From the NCBI RefSeq assembly GCF_963676685.1, contig NC_092345.1, positions 84,757,592 to 84,821,591 on the forward strand: 64,000 nt of DNA, written 5' to 3'. The stretch comes from Mytilus edulis. Its lineage: Eukaryota; Mollusca; Bivalvia; Mytilida; Mytilidae. Below the pieces are notes generated by a model. It saw only the letters and a list, made by a program, of their open reading frames with translations, was not told the DNA's origin and did no database searches. Each line of letters opens with the position of its first letter. The first letter of the stretch is position 1. A program made the translations under genes and the position numbers. Below are positions 9,269 through 37,384 of this stretch, piece by piece.

Positions 9269-12200
9269 ATATATAGTTTCTTATAATTTCAAATTGAAAG
9301 GCACTTGTATGTGAGCAAATGACTTTGTTACTGTTAGTTTCAATGTAAACTATGTTTCACATTATGTAAGTGAATGCATATGTTATACAAGTTGAGACTA
9401 ATAAAATATTGAATACTTCAATCTTATCTTACTTCATGAAGATAGCTGAAGGAACTGATTAATCAGTATGTTAATGAAAACAACAGTGGTTACTCAGGGT
9501 ATTGACATACAGGCACACTGGCATGGCAGAATTTTTACTTTGTCCCTAGCTATAATTATGATGTGAGGGGTTTTAAAATCAACAACAAGGTTACAAGAGT
9601 TTCAATTTATTAAATAAAGATGCAATTAAATACATAACATAAGTATTAAACAGAAAGACAGAAGCAGAATTCACCAGACAATATAAATATCATAATAATG
9701 CCAAGCATGAACTATATTATGTTTACATTTAGCAGTAATCATAAAGGACCCTGTATTCATGTCCTTATCCCCTTTTTCTGCTAATATAATACTTCCAGCT
9801 TCTAACTTCTTCATTTACAGATCATATGTATACAGATCAAGATTTGATTACACTATATTACTTTACTGTATTTCAAAAATATTTTATTACAAATTCAATT
9901 AATAAGTATTGCACAAAAACATGGGTTTGATTTTTTAAGGTTTATTTTCATGGTATCCCTAGGCCTCTCTTTCTTCCTTATGTATAAATATAACATAGGC
10001 ACACATTCTTTGAATACCTTTGTTTACTTAATTGTTGTTGAAATACGTACTGCTGAAAATGTTTGTCATCAAAAACTATAACCAATTACAAGTAATGAAT
10101 TGTATGATTAAAACATTAGCAATAGTCATTACCTATTATTTCAAACACTGACATAAAGTCATGCAAGAGTATTTTATATACAATACACTAAAGAACTTCT
10201 ATAAGTATGTTGTAGAAGCTGATTTTACACTTGTGTAACCTAACTATGTATATACATATACACTATATCTAGAATATTAATTACTAGTAATGTACACATA
10301 TAAGAATGATTTGTACAAGGAACATGACATATATCAAAAAGAGAGATTGCATAATTGATCTTTCATCTATTTCCTCTGTCATGTGTATAAAGTCTCTAAC
10401 TAAAAAAGATGATTTTGTGAAAAAATAATGAGCATTATGTTATTTATGTACAATAATAACATAGCATTAATATTCATACATTCTGTGAATTCATATATTT
10501 TTGTTGGAGGTTTTAGGAAAAATTTTATTTTCATAGATATTTGATTTTTTGGATTTGCCAAAACCTGCATACAAGGCTATAGTAAATTTGTACTTCGTTT
10601 TACATATTAGTAGTTCACCTATACCAACCAATCTCCTCAAATTGGTGACACAGGAATAATTATAAATCCACAGACACAGGAATAATTATAAATCCACAGC
10701 ACAAAGGTTTATATATAACATGGTTTTGTTTAGAATTACCAGTGAGTAAAATTTCACATGTACAAACATAATTAGTACGGAGAGCTATGTGTTTCATTCT
10801 GATCAATCTTCAGTGATACACCTACTAAAAAATTGCACTCTTAACTTGATCGTGAACAAAAAAATTTCAAAAAATATTTTGTTTTGATTATTCTTTACAT
10901 AACACAAATGTGAGTCTTTCAAGAAAAAACATTTGCAGACTGCTACAGCTTTTAAACATAAAAATATTCTTTAAACTTTGGAAAAATAAAGTTTATGTTC
11001 TTCATCAAGGAAAATACTTTCATTTCATCTGATCTATTCAACTAACAATGTCTTTAAACACAAAGATGAGCAACATGTACCATCTATTTTGAAATAGTTT
11101 GTTAATATGTGTTCCCTTTTTCCCAATAGTATACATCACTATCTGTCCTCAAATTATAAGAATATTACTATTATAAATACAAGACAAGCACTTTAAGTTA
11201 CATTGCGCAGGATTAAACTTTTGTTCCACCTATTCACATAGAATAACAAGATGACATAAAGACAATGAAGACATATGTTTCTACCATCATATAAAATATC
11301 ATTACACTGGAACAAGACAATACATAACACAGACTAGTATAACAAATTGCATGAAGCAATATTTAAAAAAGTTTAAAACTTTTATTTAAATTGACACATT
11401 TCCTGAAAATTGCTGTTTTGTTTACTTTCAGTTATACAGTTAATAAATGATGAATTTATATTCTATTAATATATATTTCATCAGAAAAAGGTAAAATGTT
11501 GGTTTGGCATACAGAAATGAAAAGATTAAAATAACCAAATGGTAATACATAAAATGTCTTGATTGTTCCCATAAACAATTTGGTGGGAATAAAAACAGAC
11601 AATGATAACATATTTATTATTAAAAGTAATGATAACATTGTGATATAAATATTGTTCTGATTAAAATTGAAATTTATAAATTAACAAAATTATTTGTACA
11701 AATATTTATGTTATTTAATAAATAGTTTAGACCATAAGTATTGCTAAAAACACTCTAAATGTATTCAAGATATATTGAGTGAATAGTACATTTCCAGGCA
11801 TGGATAGCTTATAATTCTTATCATCATGAAGGGCTAAAATGAACTATTTAAAGTTTTTAATAAGTCACAGATTTTTTAATTTATAAATACATATAAATTT
11901 GAGATAAAAGCAGATAAATCTGCTGAGAAGATACATAATACTAAATGACTGTAAAACAAAGGCTTGATTTAAATGTTCTATTACCCATCAGGTGTACAAC
12001 ATCCCTTCCTCAACTATCTCATCCAGTTTCTCAATGAAGGGCTTGACAGTACTTTTTTTATAAAGGCATGTACAAATCACCAGTCATCCTCAGTATTTAA
12101 TGTTGAATATGGAGGAGAAAGGAAGACAATAACAATGAGATTCAAGATACATAAAAGGAAAAGTATAGAAATAGTACAGTTTGTCTTTGTTTGAAGCTTT

Positions 12201-13329
12201 TTTTGGGGGGACAAAATGTCACAATATTGTCAGTATAACTGGGAAATCTGGCTTCTTTTGGAAACTCAAAATTCAATAAAGAAACATTTAGTTCACAGAA
12301 TTATTCATTGGAACACCATAGTTTTCATTACTGAAACATTTTATTTTATTTTATTTTTCATCATATTTTCTAAGTTCTTTTTTATACCCAAGTACAATCA
12401 AACATTGCTTAAAACCTAACTATAAACAAGAAAATTGACAGAAAAAAACCAAAGAAATCTAAGGTTCTTTTAAAGGTCCAAATGCCACTTCATCATTTTG
12501 GCTTTTTGCAACATTTAAGATGCCTATAGGCTTAAAAACTGATAATTTTTATCAATATTCAAACTTAATTATTATTCTAGAATTAATACTCTTTTGTTGA
12601 ATTTTCAATTTTTAATAATGACGATTAAACACAACAGACCCAAAACGATTTGCTTTGTTTTACCTAAACAAAAACCTACATGACCAGTGTAATACAATAG
12701 AAAACCAATTACAAATAAATGCACAATGATTATTGATGCACAATATTCATATCAATATAAAGAATTACAACATCAGTACAACAGAAGATTTTTAAAGCAG
12801 TTATGCTATGTTCAAAATATAAAGACAAGGAAAGCACACAAAATTAACTTTATTTTGTTATTTTGTTATTTCATATTTCAATGAAAGTTTTTTTTTCTAC
12901 TAAAAACAGTGTTTGAACTGTAATGGAATAAACACTTTGAAATAAATACAGCAGTCTCATTAAACATCGATGTTCTGACATTGGAGGGTATCGTATCAGA
13001 ACATCCAATGTGGAGAGTAGCGTATCAGAACATTGGATTTTAATGAGATTATAAAAACAGCTGAAAAAGATCGGATTATAGATTTTACTTTAAATGAAAT
13101 ACTAGTAATCAGCATAAAGACATATAAACCTTAAATATGTATTTTTTGCAATCAATATTTATTTATTTATGACACTTCAGAACTGGTATGACACCATCAT
13201 CTATATTCAGAAGACTTATCTGAAGCTGTTCATACAATGTTTAACACTGGTAGCAGTAACATTTAGATCAAGCCTGGCTAAAATAATACAATGTCATGTT
13301 TAAAAGGCATTCTATGTTCAAATATTTGT
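9269..13329. other. Presumed Ral 3' UTR and downstream sequence
   Basis: Long AT-rich tract without recognisable genes and almost free of interspersed repeats. Minus-strand AATAAA signals occur at 13158-13167 (about 165 nt after the Ral stop) and near 9606-9611, so the distal Ral transcript could end anywhere from about 13.1 to 9.6 kb. It holds a small tandem duplication near 10657-10700 and the foldback at 12955-13048. Confidence 0.35.
12955..13048. repeat. 94-bp foldback with repeated TATCAGAACAT core
   Basis: The ends TCTCATTAAA and TTTTAATGAGA are inverted. The interior repeats 'gtatcagaacat(c/t)ca(a/t)' forms and also carries an inverted copy 'gatgttctgacattgg', so a strong hairpin is possible. 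It lies about 280 nt downstream of the distal Ral stop on the minus strand. Confidence 0.5.
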
Positions 13330-28854
<15,525 letters not shown>

Positions 28855-28868
28855 GATGTCTTTTTTCT

Positions 28869-30782
28869 GATTTCCCAAGAATATACAGCTACACATGGTA
28901 AATAAAGTGTAAACAATTATAATCTATTTAGGTCCTATAAATAGGCATGTAAAGGATTCAAAAATTACTTGATTACTCATATAATGACATATCTTCTATT
29001 TTTAGACATCAAAATCAATACAAGTATCAACTTAAACAAACATTGAAGAAATGAACTTAGAAATGTGATTTTTAAGTTAATATTCATCAATTGAATTGTA
29101 ATATGTTCATGATTCTTAAGAACCTTGTTGAGAAACAGAGATTAATAACAGGCATATTCTAAAAACATTTAATTCATTATTCCCGTTCTGATATCTTTGA
29201 TTGTGAACTGTTGGTTTTACAATTTTTCATTATTTAACATAATAATTTAATCAGTTCCACTGTTACATTGGTATTTGTCATAGCAGCAAGCCATGATAAT
29301 GTTATTGGGCAGATATTGAATATTTTTAGGAATAAATAGGATGTTTCAGTTTAATGAAATACAAATTTCATTTGGTTAAGTGCAAAAGGTTAATTCAAGC
29401 AGAATTTGTCATCTAATTAATATATATTTACAGTCGAATACCATATGATAGCTTAAACAAAATTGCAAAATGCCGTAGGGAAATATCTCCCACAGCTGTT
29501 AAGTAACAAAGGATACACCTTACCGCTATTTGGAGACTTGAAAATTTGTTCTGCCTGAACTATTGACCTATTGACATCATACAAAAAAAATCACTTTTCA
29601 ATTGTGGCGTCAGATATTTGTACATGACTTCAAAATTTTACAGGAACCTTTGTGATGTCCAGTAATGGCGTACAAATAGTGATAAGGTTTATACTGAATA
29701 GAGTCATTCAACACAATCAGATTAAAAGACAGATCATACTATCTTATGATCATATACAAGCTTCTGTCTAAGTTTCGTAGAAATACAGGATAGTTTAAGG
29801 AAAGTTATTAAAATTTCAAAAACTTTAACCACCGAGAGAATATTTGAGGACGCCTCTGTCACTGGCAGAATGTAGGATTGCTGTGTCTCGCTTTTTCGAC
29901 TAACGTCAAAGGCTCGGCAATAAGCATTTTACGGGAAAATACACTCTTCTGAAACCAAAAATCATCACTAGGAGACATGAACAAACGATGCTAAAATGTG
30001 TTATAAGCCATTTTTTTTTTATACAAATAAGATATATAAGTAAAATTATCAATTAAAATACCATATTGTTATTATTTTAAGCATGTCACTTATTTAATTT
30101 GCTACTTCTTTTACAGCAATTTAATGGTGCCTTTATTTGTGGAAACGGCAAATATTTGCCCTCCCCTAGAGTGCTTCGATCCAAAAGAATTGCCATTTTT
30201 GTCCTATAAGAATAGAAATAATTCATGGTGGCTTTTTACTGATTTTAACACGGCTTGGTCATTTTTGCTAATTATTTTACCACTAGCGACAGGGAGGGGT
30301 AAAATATAGACATAAAAGACCAACCTGTGGTAAGATCAGTATAAATTCAAGCCCCCAGTCATTATTTTTTCACTGAGTTAATTTTGATTACAACATTTTA
30401 AAAATTAATTCAATGATATTTTCCACTTGTATCACATGTTTAGGAAATAATTCCTAAAGAGATTTCAACAAGACTGAAACTTTGAAGAATACATCCTTAA
30501 ATTTCAGCCTTCAAATTTTTTATAGTGTACATTTAATCTGACAAAACCTGAGTATTCCAAAAGGCCTCTAAAACAGAAAGTAACTTCATATGGTTGGAGT
30601 GTTTTTAGATCCTTGGACAATGGATCTGTATTCTAATCCGATTGAAAAGAATATAGATTATATGATAAAGTGTATTTTCATCATATTTGGTATTTCCCAA
30701 ATTGTATAACAATATATATAGTCCAAAATATTAAAGTAGAATGTATCCATTACAGAACAATTTCTGTGTTTATTTTTATATA
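28869..30782. other. Upstream of Ral, intergenic
   Basis: Should contain the Ral promoter and non-coding first exon, which I could not identify. 29565-29930 looks like a pearl-type core fragment (minus strand 'acgaaacttagacagaagc' and 'ggacgcctctgtcactggca' on plus). The 61-codon open frame at 30124-30309 shows no domain. Confidence 0.35.
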
Positions 30783-31994
30783 GTGTTTCCTGCAGAATGT
30801 TTAAGTGTGGTAGGGCGCCCTGTCATGTTTCTTGATGCACTGCGCTTTTAGGGAAAAAATTGGCACCCTGCCGCTTCTTCATCGTATTTTAGAACGCCCT
30901 GCCGTAATTTTAATTTTGGTGCTGCAAGACCATTTTGAGTTATTACCCTTGAAACGAAATCAAAAATTTTTAAGGCCAACATTTTACTGAACATTGCTGA
31001 ATTTCAATCATTATTATGTTTGAACAGTTTGGAGCAACAGAGTACAATATGATTCACGATTAAATTTGAATCTTATAGTGACAACATCTATTCGTACCTC
31101 TACGATCTTAAAATATAGACCATTTTAAAGGGATCCAGGCAATCATTTGAGTTATAATTTTGAGATGAAAAAAAATGTATTCTTATGATAATTACATGAA
31201 CAATCCAATGTTTGTTTATATTTTCTTTTTATACTATTCGGTCTGTGAAGACGTCAGAATTTGTGTGTGAATTACGACTACTTTCATACTGGTGTTATCA
31301 AATTAAAGAAAAGAATTTAGTTTTGAATTTATTATAATTATAATTATAATTCAAAATAATAAACAATGTGTTGAAAAAAAAATACACAAAAACACTCAGA
31401 TGGAAAAGTGAATAAAAGCAGCAGAATATGTATAATAAGTCTTGCTATACAAATCTTTGAATATTCTTAAACTATTTTGTACATTAATGAGCCAAGGTAG
31501 CTATGTTTACATCTTCATGTATGATTGGTATAAACATGTGAGATCCAAAAGGCATTTACAAAAAAATGTAGCACTTCTTCTGTGCATCTAAAAGACAAAT
31601 TATGCATGCTCTTGGTCATGTCCACTTTAACAACACCACATCTTACATGTATGACAGCCTCATCAGTGATCCAGTATTTATAACTGAATTTAATGATTGA
31701 AATGAGGCAGAAGCACAATGAACATGATCAAGATTCTGAGTCAAGAAGTGATAATTTTATTACTAAAGGACTAAAATTAACAAACTAATAGTAATATACA
31801 TACATGTATCTTTATTTCTTCCCAATACATTGTAAGTATGAAACAATGGTACATTCAATTATATCCCTATCTATTTAAACAGAGCACATATTTCTATGTT
31901 AAGAGTGCTCTAAAAGTGAAATTATCTGCCCTTAAAATGTAACCAATCATGCTACATTGAAGGAGTGCCCTCTAGGAAAAGCTGCAGGAAACAC
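30783..31994. mobile_element. 1.2-kb element with 13-bp perfect TIRs (hAT-like ends)
   Basis: GTGTTTCCTGCAG at 30783-30795 and its exact inverse at 31982-31994; both flanks are AT-rich. The ends resemble the hAT pattern (CAGTGTTTCC). Within, 'gccctg(t/c)c' motifs near the left end recur. No transposase. Confidence 0.45.
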
Positions 31995-32276
31995 AAATAA
32001 ATATTCTACATTCAACATGTTAAATGTGTCAATTAGTATTCATTGGAAGTTATAAACGTCAGCAAAAAAAATTTTCTATCTTTTTAACTAGTCCAAATAA
32101 TTGTGACGTCTTGACAGGAAATTATACTTTTTTTCTTTGATGCCTTACATCGACACTATAGTCACAGTCACGTAAAATTGGCACCATGAAATTTGTTGAA
32201 ATATTTTTAAATATCAGTTGCATCCACCGGGGGTGATGTTTTTCTATTAGCAGAAGAAAAATCCTTTCCAAATATC

Positions 32277-32644
32277 AACTACTGTCCTACCATTCATTGT
32301 GATTGCACTGTATAATCCTGACCTTCACATTTTTCAAGATTATTTACATTGTAAAACTGTTGTCTTAAGTTTCTTTAAGGATCCCTTATTTACATAACAT
32401 TCATTACTTTCCGCCTCCGGTAATATCCTTGTCATTGATGTGATACAATTTCCGATGCTTTTTGCATTTAAACAATAAAGATAATGAAATGACTTGAGAG
32501 ACCCGAGAAAATAGACAGAAAGTGGAACTCCACAGCAACACTTCCAGTAATAACAATTTTGGATTCCACCATACAAAATAGTCTTGGATTATGTGAAGGT
32601 CAGGATTTTACAGTGCAAACACAATACAAGGTAGGACAGTAGTT
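32277..32644. mobile_element. 368-bp MITE with ~58-bp TIRs
   Basis: AACTACTGTCCTACC at the left and its inverse at the right; arms match through TTTGCACTGTA and AATCCTGACCTTCACAT with few differences. Non-coding. Confidence 0.75.
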
Positions 32645-32713
32645 TATTTTTTGAATGTCAGAATGCGGTTGGTACTTTAAAATTTTTCAACCAAAAACAT
32701 GGTACAATGTACC

Positions 32714-33296
32714 AAAGGAGTATGTTCGGTAAGGGTCATATTTGACCCCAATTATAAAGTTCATAGTTACAAGACGTTAAATGTTTTAAGTTGCCTTAAA
32801 GACACGTGATAAAGTTAAACAGAACTATTTTTGTCAAAAGTTTAATTCTAACACATTGATTTTTACATCCCAAAAAGGTCAAGATAAGGGATTTTGGTGA
32901 AATTTGACCAAATCAGCTGGATTTCAACCAAATTGAGGACCAGGAAACATAGAGCGCAGGCGTCGACAAACTTAATTTTCAAATGAGACATGTAAAATGT
33001 CTTCACAAACATTATTTTAAAAGATCTTTGTTGTCGACGTATGCGCTTTACGTTTCCTGTCCAATAATCTATGGAAATTTACCCATTTTCATTGATTATT
33101 TCGTGAAAATCAATATGAGTACAACTTGTGACGTCATAATGAAACGCAGAAACGTAAAAATTTCAACAAAATGGCTTATTTCCTTTCTAGTCACTGTATT
33201 AGCTATTATATATTGTGATATTGGTCAATAAATCCGAATTTGAAATTTATGCTAAAAAGGGGGGCCATTTTAGGACCTTTCCGAACATACTCCTTT
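32714..33296. mobile_element. 583-bp TIR element
   Basis: AAAGGAGTATGTTCGG(T/A)AAGG at both ends, inverted. The interior contains a TGACGTCA site at about 33127-33135. The short open frame at 32983-33231 shows no domain. Confidence 0.65.
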
Positions 33297-34690
33297 ACAT
33301 GACAGCGACTTTATGTCATAATTATTTGACTACTTTTTAACATATTAAAGCTTTTTTCCATGTTTCTAACTTTATTAATTTGAAATAATTGTAATAGCAA
33401 GTTCATTTGATGCCAAGTTTTTTTTCTTGTTGATAAAGTAGCCTTGTTGTTGCTTGGTTAGCCTTCTTGACTAGACTCTAAAGGGAGATCCCATAATTAT
33501 TGGCATAAATTGGTAGTTTTATCAGGAAGTTCCACAACCTGTATAAGCCGTTATGATATATAAAGTTGTCAATGGGATAGTTTTACGACATCCACATCAA
33601 ATACATTTGAACTGTACACTGAGTTTGATGTTTCAGTAATTTAAGTAAAACTATAAGAGATTAAATGAAAAGGGTGTGTCAAAAAAATATGACTTAAAAA
33701 TCATACACGAGAATATGATGAGTCTCGATTCACAATCGCATGTGGTTCTAAAACTTGGAGTCAATTTGGGTGATAATAACTCCAAATACAATGTAAATGA
33801 CAGCATGCGATGAATCTTGCAGGGGTTTACCATAGACTTGAAAAATAATTAACAAATTATTTTGGTCACAAACTGAAACCCGATAAAATGTCATTTTTGA
33901 CAGGTACTTTATATCTGCTTTAGTCAAATTCTTCTTGTAAATCGTATAAACCCTTACCTTTTTTTTAATAGTTGCACAATTAACCTGTACAATAGACACC
34001 AGTATCAAATTCAAGCCATAAACACAAGTTTGTAAACATTTAAATTTCTCCAGCAAAGTGGAAATGGTTCAGTTTTGTTGCATTGTGGGTACCCATTTCG
34101 GTACATGCATTTTACGGAACACTGAAGAAAATAAACGACACGAATTAAATCAAAGAGAAGTAACTCGTGTTGAAATCATATTCATAAGAAAAGAATTAGT
34201 CTTTCTTCTTCTTCTTCTTTATATACAGAAAAACCTCAACTGGTTGATGATTACTTTCCGACGCATGCCTGGTTTAACAATATTGTAAATGTTTAAAAAT
34301 ATATTTTTGATTTTATAATATTTTTTCTATTTTTATATATACAAACTAGAACACACCCGTGATATTGCGGGTCCTTGACTGAATTAAAGTACATAACTAT
34401 ATATATAAACAATACTACATAGCATATCATTGGGCACATTTCGAACAATGAAATGTGCAGTTATAAATATCAATATGTATAGGTTAATTTGTAAGAATAG
34501 ACTACTGACATAAGTATATTGTATGTTATAGCTTCAAATTGTTCATATTACTCATTTATAAGGACATTTTTCCTTAATTCAAATGATTGATTAATAAAAG
34601 ATGATATTAATCTAAGTGTTTTTCTACACTTGTTATTAAAAGTAGTAGTTTGATATACTGATTCATCCTCAGTTTTGGATTGTTTGTCAT
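33297..34690. other. Intergenic, nothing recognised
   Basis: AT-rich, with a CTT microsatellite near 34200-34215 and scattered short open frames (33651-34288) without domains. Confidence 0.35.
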
Positions 34691-35000
34691 AATTTTTAAA
34701 ACAGGACAATTTTGATATAAGAACATTTCTTTATAAATTCATATTTTGTGCAGTGCAAGATAAAATGTTTTTCGTCTTCTATATTTTTATTATGACATAA
34801 TTTGCACAACCTTTCTTCTCTGTTAACTTGCATGTATCTACCTCTTTCAATTTCAAGATTGTGTGCACTTAGACTTAGTTTTGCCAAAGGTGCTCTATCT
34901 TTCAACATATTCAATTGGTCAACATAGTGTGCACGTTTATTTGAAAAACAAAAATGTCGAAAAAATGATAGTTTTGATGATTCTGCAATAAATGAATTCT
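34690..35000 (-). pseudogene. LINE C-terminal zinc-knuckle fragment
   Basis: The minus-strand frame encodes APLAKLSLSAHNLEIERGRY, then EERLCKLCHNKNIEDEKHF and LHCTKYEF. The pattern C-x2-C..H-x3-C occurs at the C-terminus of some non-LTR retrotransposon polyproteins. It is probably a different element from the RT remains immediately to the right. Confidence 0.55.
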
Positions 35001-35179
35001 GTTCTTGTAAAATTTGTAATATATAAAGTTTAATTCTTTGATTTGTAGTGTTTTACCCCATGACTGCTGACAAATTGGACCTCGTTATTTTAGTATTATA
35101 GATGTATAGGTAAGTAATATTTTTCAATTTCTATTTTTAATTTTTGGTATAAGATAAAAACAAGATATATATTAAACAT

Positions 35180-36905
35180 GTAGGTGTTGGTAAGTGTCAA
35201 AGAGCATCTCTCTAGTGAGTTTCATCTTGGAGCACTCAGTAGTGGTGCTGCGGGCTATTGGTTTAGGTAATTTGTTCAAGTCTTTTATAGTTTGGCAGAA
35301 AAATGAAAATTTGTAACGTACTGTCTTTTCTGCATCGAATTTGTCGCTATGTTTGTTTGTGGCTGGACCTGGTGTTTGATTTGCTTTTGATTAGCATGTC
35401 AGTATGTGGTATTGCAATTTTGTTGTTTGTTATTCTATGGAACATATTTAATCTGCTTTTGAATCTCCTTTCTTGTAATGTTGGCCAATGAAGTGTGTTT
35501 ACCATGTTTGTTACACTTTCAGTATATTTGTAGTTGGAGCATACATATCTCGCTGCACGTCTTTGGACTTTATCTATGGAGTTAATGTTACTGTTGTATA
35601 AGGGTCCCAGACAGGGAAGCAGTATTCATGTTTTGGTCTAATAAGGGCTTGGTATTCTCGGTCTTTGATAGTTACTGTCTTACTGAGTTTATTTTGAAAT
35701 TTCTTCTGATGAATCCAAGGGTCTTATTTGCTTTTGATGTCATGTTCTGAATGTGTTTTTTCCATTTTAAATTTGATAATATAGTTATACCTAAATATTT
35801 TGCATTTTCAGCTGACTCAAGAATGTGACCGTGCCTGTTATAATACAAATGGATAGGTGTTTTCTTTGCGGTCACTCGAAGTATGTTGCATTTGTCAGAG
35901 TGGAACAGCATTAGCCAGTCTTGTTCCCATTTGATTGCCCCTTTTATGTCTTCCTGGAGTTTAAAGCAATCTTATGTTGATTTTATCTGTCGGTAAATGA
36001 TGCTATCGTCAGGAAAGAGCCTGATTTGACTGTGATGTAAAATTTAGTCAGGTAAGTCATTAATGTATATTAAAAATAGTATTGGACCTAAAACAGTACC
36101 CTGCGGAACACCTGATGTAACTGGTATGTTGTCAGAGGAATGGTTTTCTAGCATAGCTGTTTATGAACGATTTGACTGAGGAAAGATTTTATCTAGTTTG
36201 TAGCTTGATCTGATACACCGAAAAATTTAGTTTATATAGTTAACGGTTGTGGGGAACCTTGTCAAAGGCTTTTGCGAAATCCATAATGATTAGATCGGTT
36301 TGTATGTTTTTGTCGTTATTTGAACACAGCTGGTGAATTAGTGATATTATTTGGGATTCGCATGATCTATTTGCCCTGAAGCTGTGCTCCAAGTCATAAA
36401 GTATGTTGTTGGATCCAAGGTGTTTCTTGATGATGCTTGCAATTATGTTCTCTAATAATTTGCAGGAAATACATGTTAATGCAATTGGACGTTAGTTACC
36501 AGGATGCTGTTTTTCTCCTTTTTTGAAAAGAGGTGTTACATTTGCGTGGTTCCAATCGTGAGGGTCTATTCCTGTTTGCATTGATTTTGTAAAAATTAGA
36601 GTGAGTATGTCTGTGCATGTGTTAATGTGTTCTTTTTCAGTAATGTTATTTGGTCCTGTTGCCGTTTTTGGATTTATATTTTTAATTAATCTATAGATGC
36701 CTTCTTTGTTGATGTCTATTTTGTCCATTATTGGATGTGTTGATGGATCTTTGTCAGGGATAACTGTATTGATATCAGATGTAAAAGTTGATTTATATTG
36801 TTCGTTTAATATATTAGCTTTTTTCAAGGGATCTGTATAAAGAAAACCTTCACTCAAAAAGCTTGTCTGACTTGAGCATTTATCTAAAGTGACGTTGAAA
36901 ACAGG
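35180..36905 (-). pseudogene. Decayed non-LTR retrotransposon (Jockey-like) reverse transcriptase
   Basis: On the minus strand, 36857-36492 encodes NEQYKSTFTSD, INPKTATGPNNIT and HANVTPLFKKGEK. After a stop the frame continues RPIALTCISCKLLENIIAS, EHSFRANRSCESQI and LIIMDFAKAFDKVPHN (RT motif A). 35911-35672 encodes AKYLGITILSNLKWKKHIQ, and the C-terminal part near 35350-35200 includes VRYKFSFFCQTIKDLNKLP. Several stops and frameshifts; the YADD-type motif is not preserved. No 5' ORF or endonuclease found. Confidence 0.7.
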
Positions 36906-37089
36906 CCTTGTACTATTATACTAATAGTATAGTAAGTATTCTAGTACAAGATCAGCAGATTTCCCCTATTCAGAGCTCACATTAAATGTATAAATGCACT
37001 TGTATGTAGCCTTTGATCCACCATTCATTCTATATTTTTTATAAGCATGCACAGCTTAGGTTTAATTATGTAGAAAACGCCTAAACCAA

Positions 37090-37215
37090 GTCAGTAATGT
37101 AACAGTTGTTGCCCATTGATGTGTTTGGGCTTTTGATTTTGCCATTTGATAAAAGACTTTCCATTTTTAACTTTAAATTTTCCTCGGATTTCAGTATTTT
37201 TGTGAATTTACTGGA
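37090..37215 (+). repeat. Interspersed repeat fragment
   Basis: 'ttttgattttgccatttgat' followed by 'gactttccatttt' and 'ttcctcggatttcagtattt' is a string I recall as common in mussel sequence; its parent element is unknown. Recognition is from memory. Confidence 0.3.
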
Positions 37216-37384
37216 TTGTTGTAACGAGTATTACAGTATTATGCATTGTAACATAAAATTTATATCAACTGCTTTATGATGTTATGAAACTGCTTTTCTT
37301 ATACCTACATAAAGACACTAGAAAATAGTCAGCTTCAGAATTGGATAAGAATTGTCATTCAATGTTTTTAATATTTTTTTCTCC

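Noticed and set aside
29500..29930. Possible Ral non-coding first exon (donor-like GCG|GTAAGG near 29525)
   Set aside because: The adjacent sequence looks like a pearl-type repeat core, so the splice-like string is probably chance.
30124..30309. 61-codon plus frame after an AG-like acceptor
   Set aside because: No homology recognised and no donor with matching phase context; not enough to call an exon.
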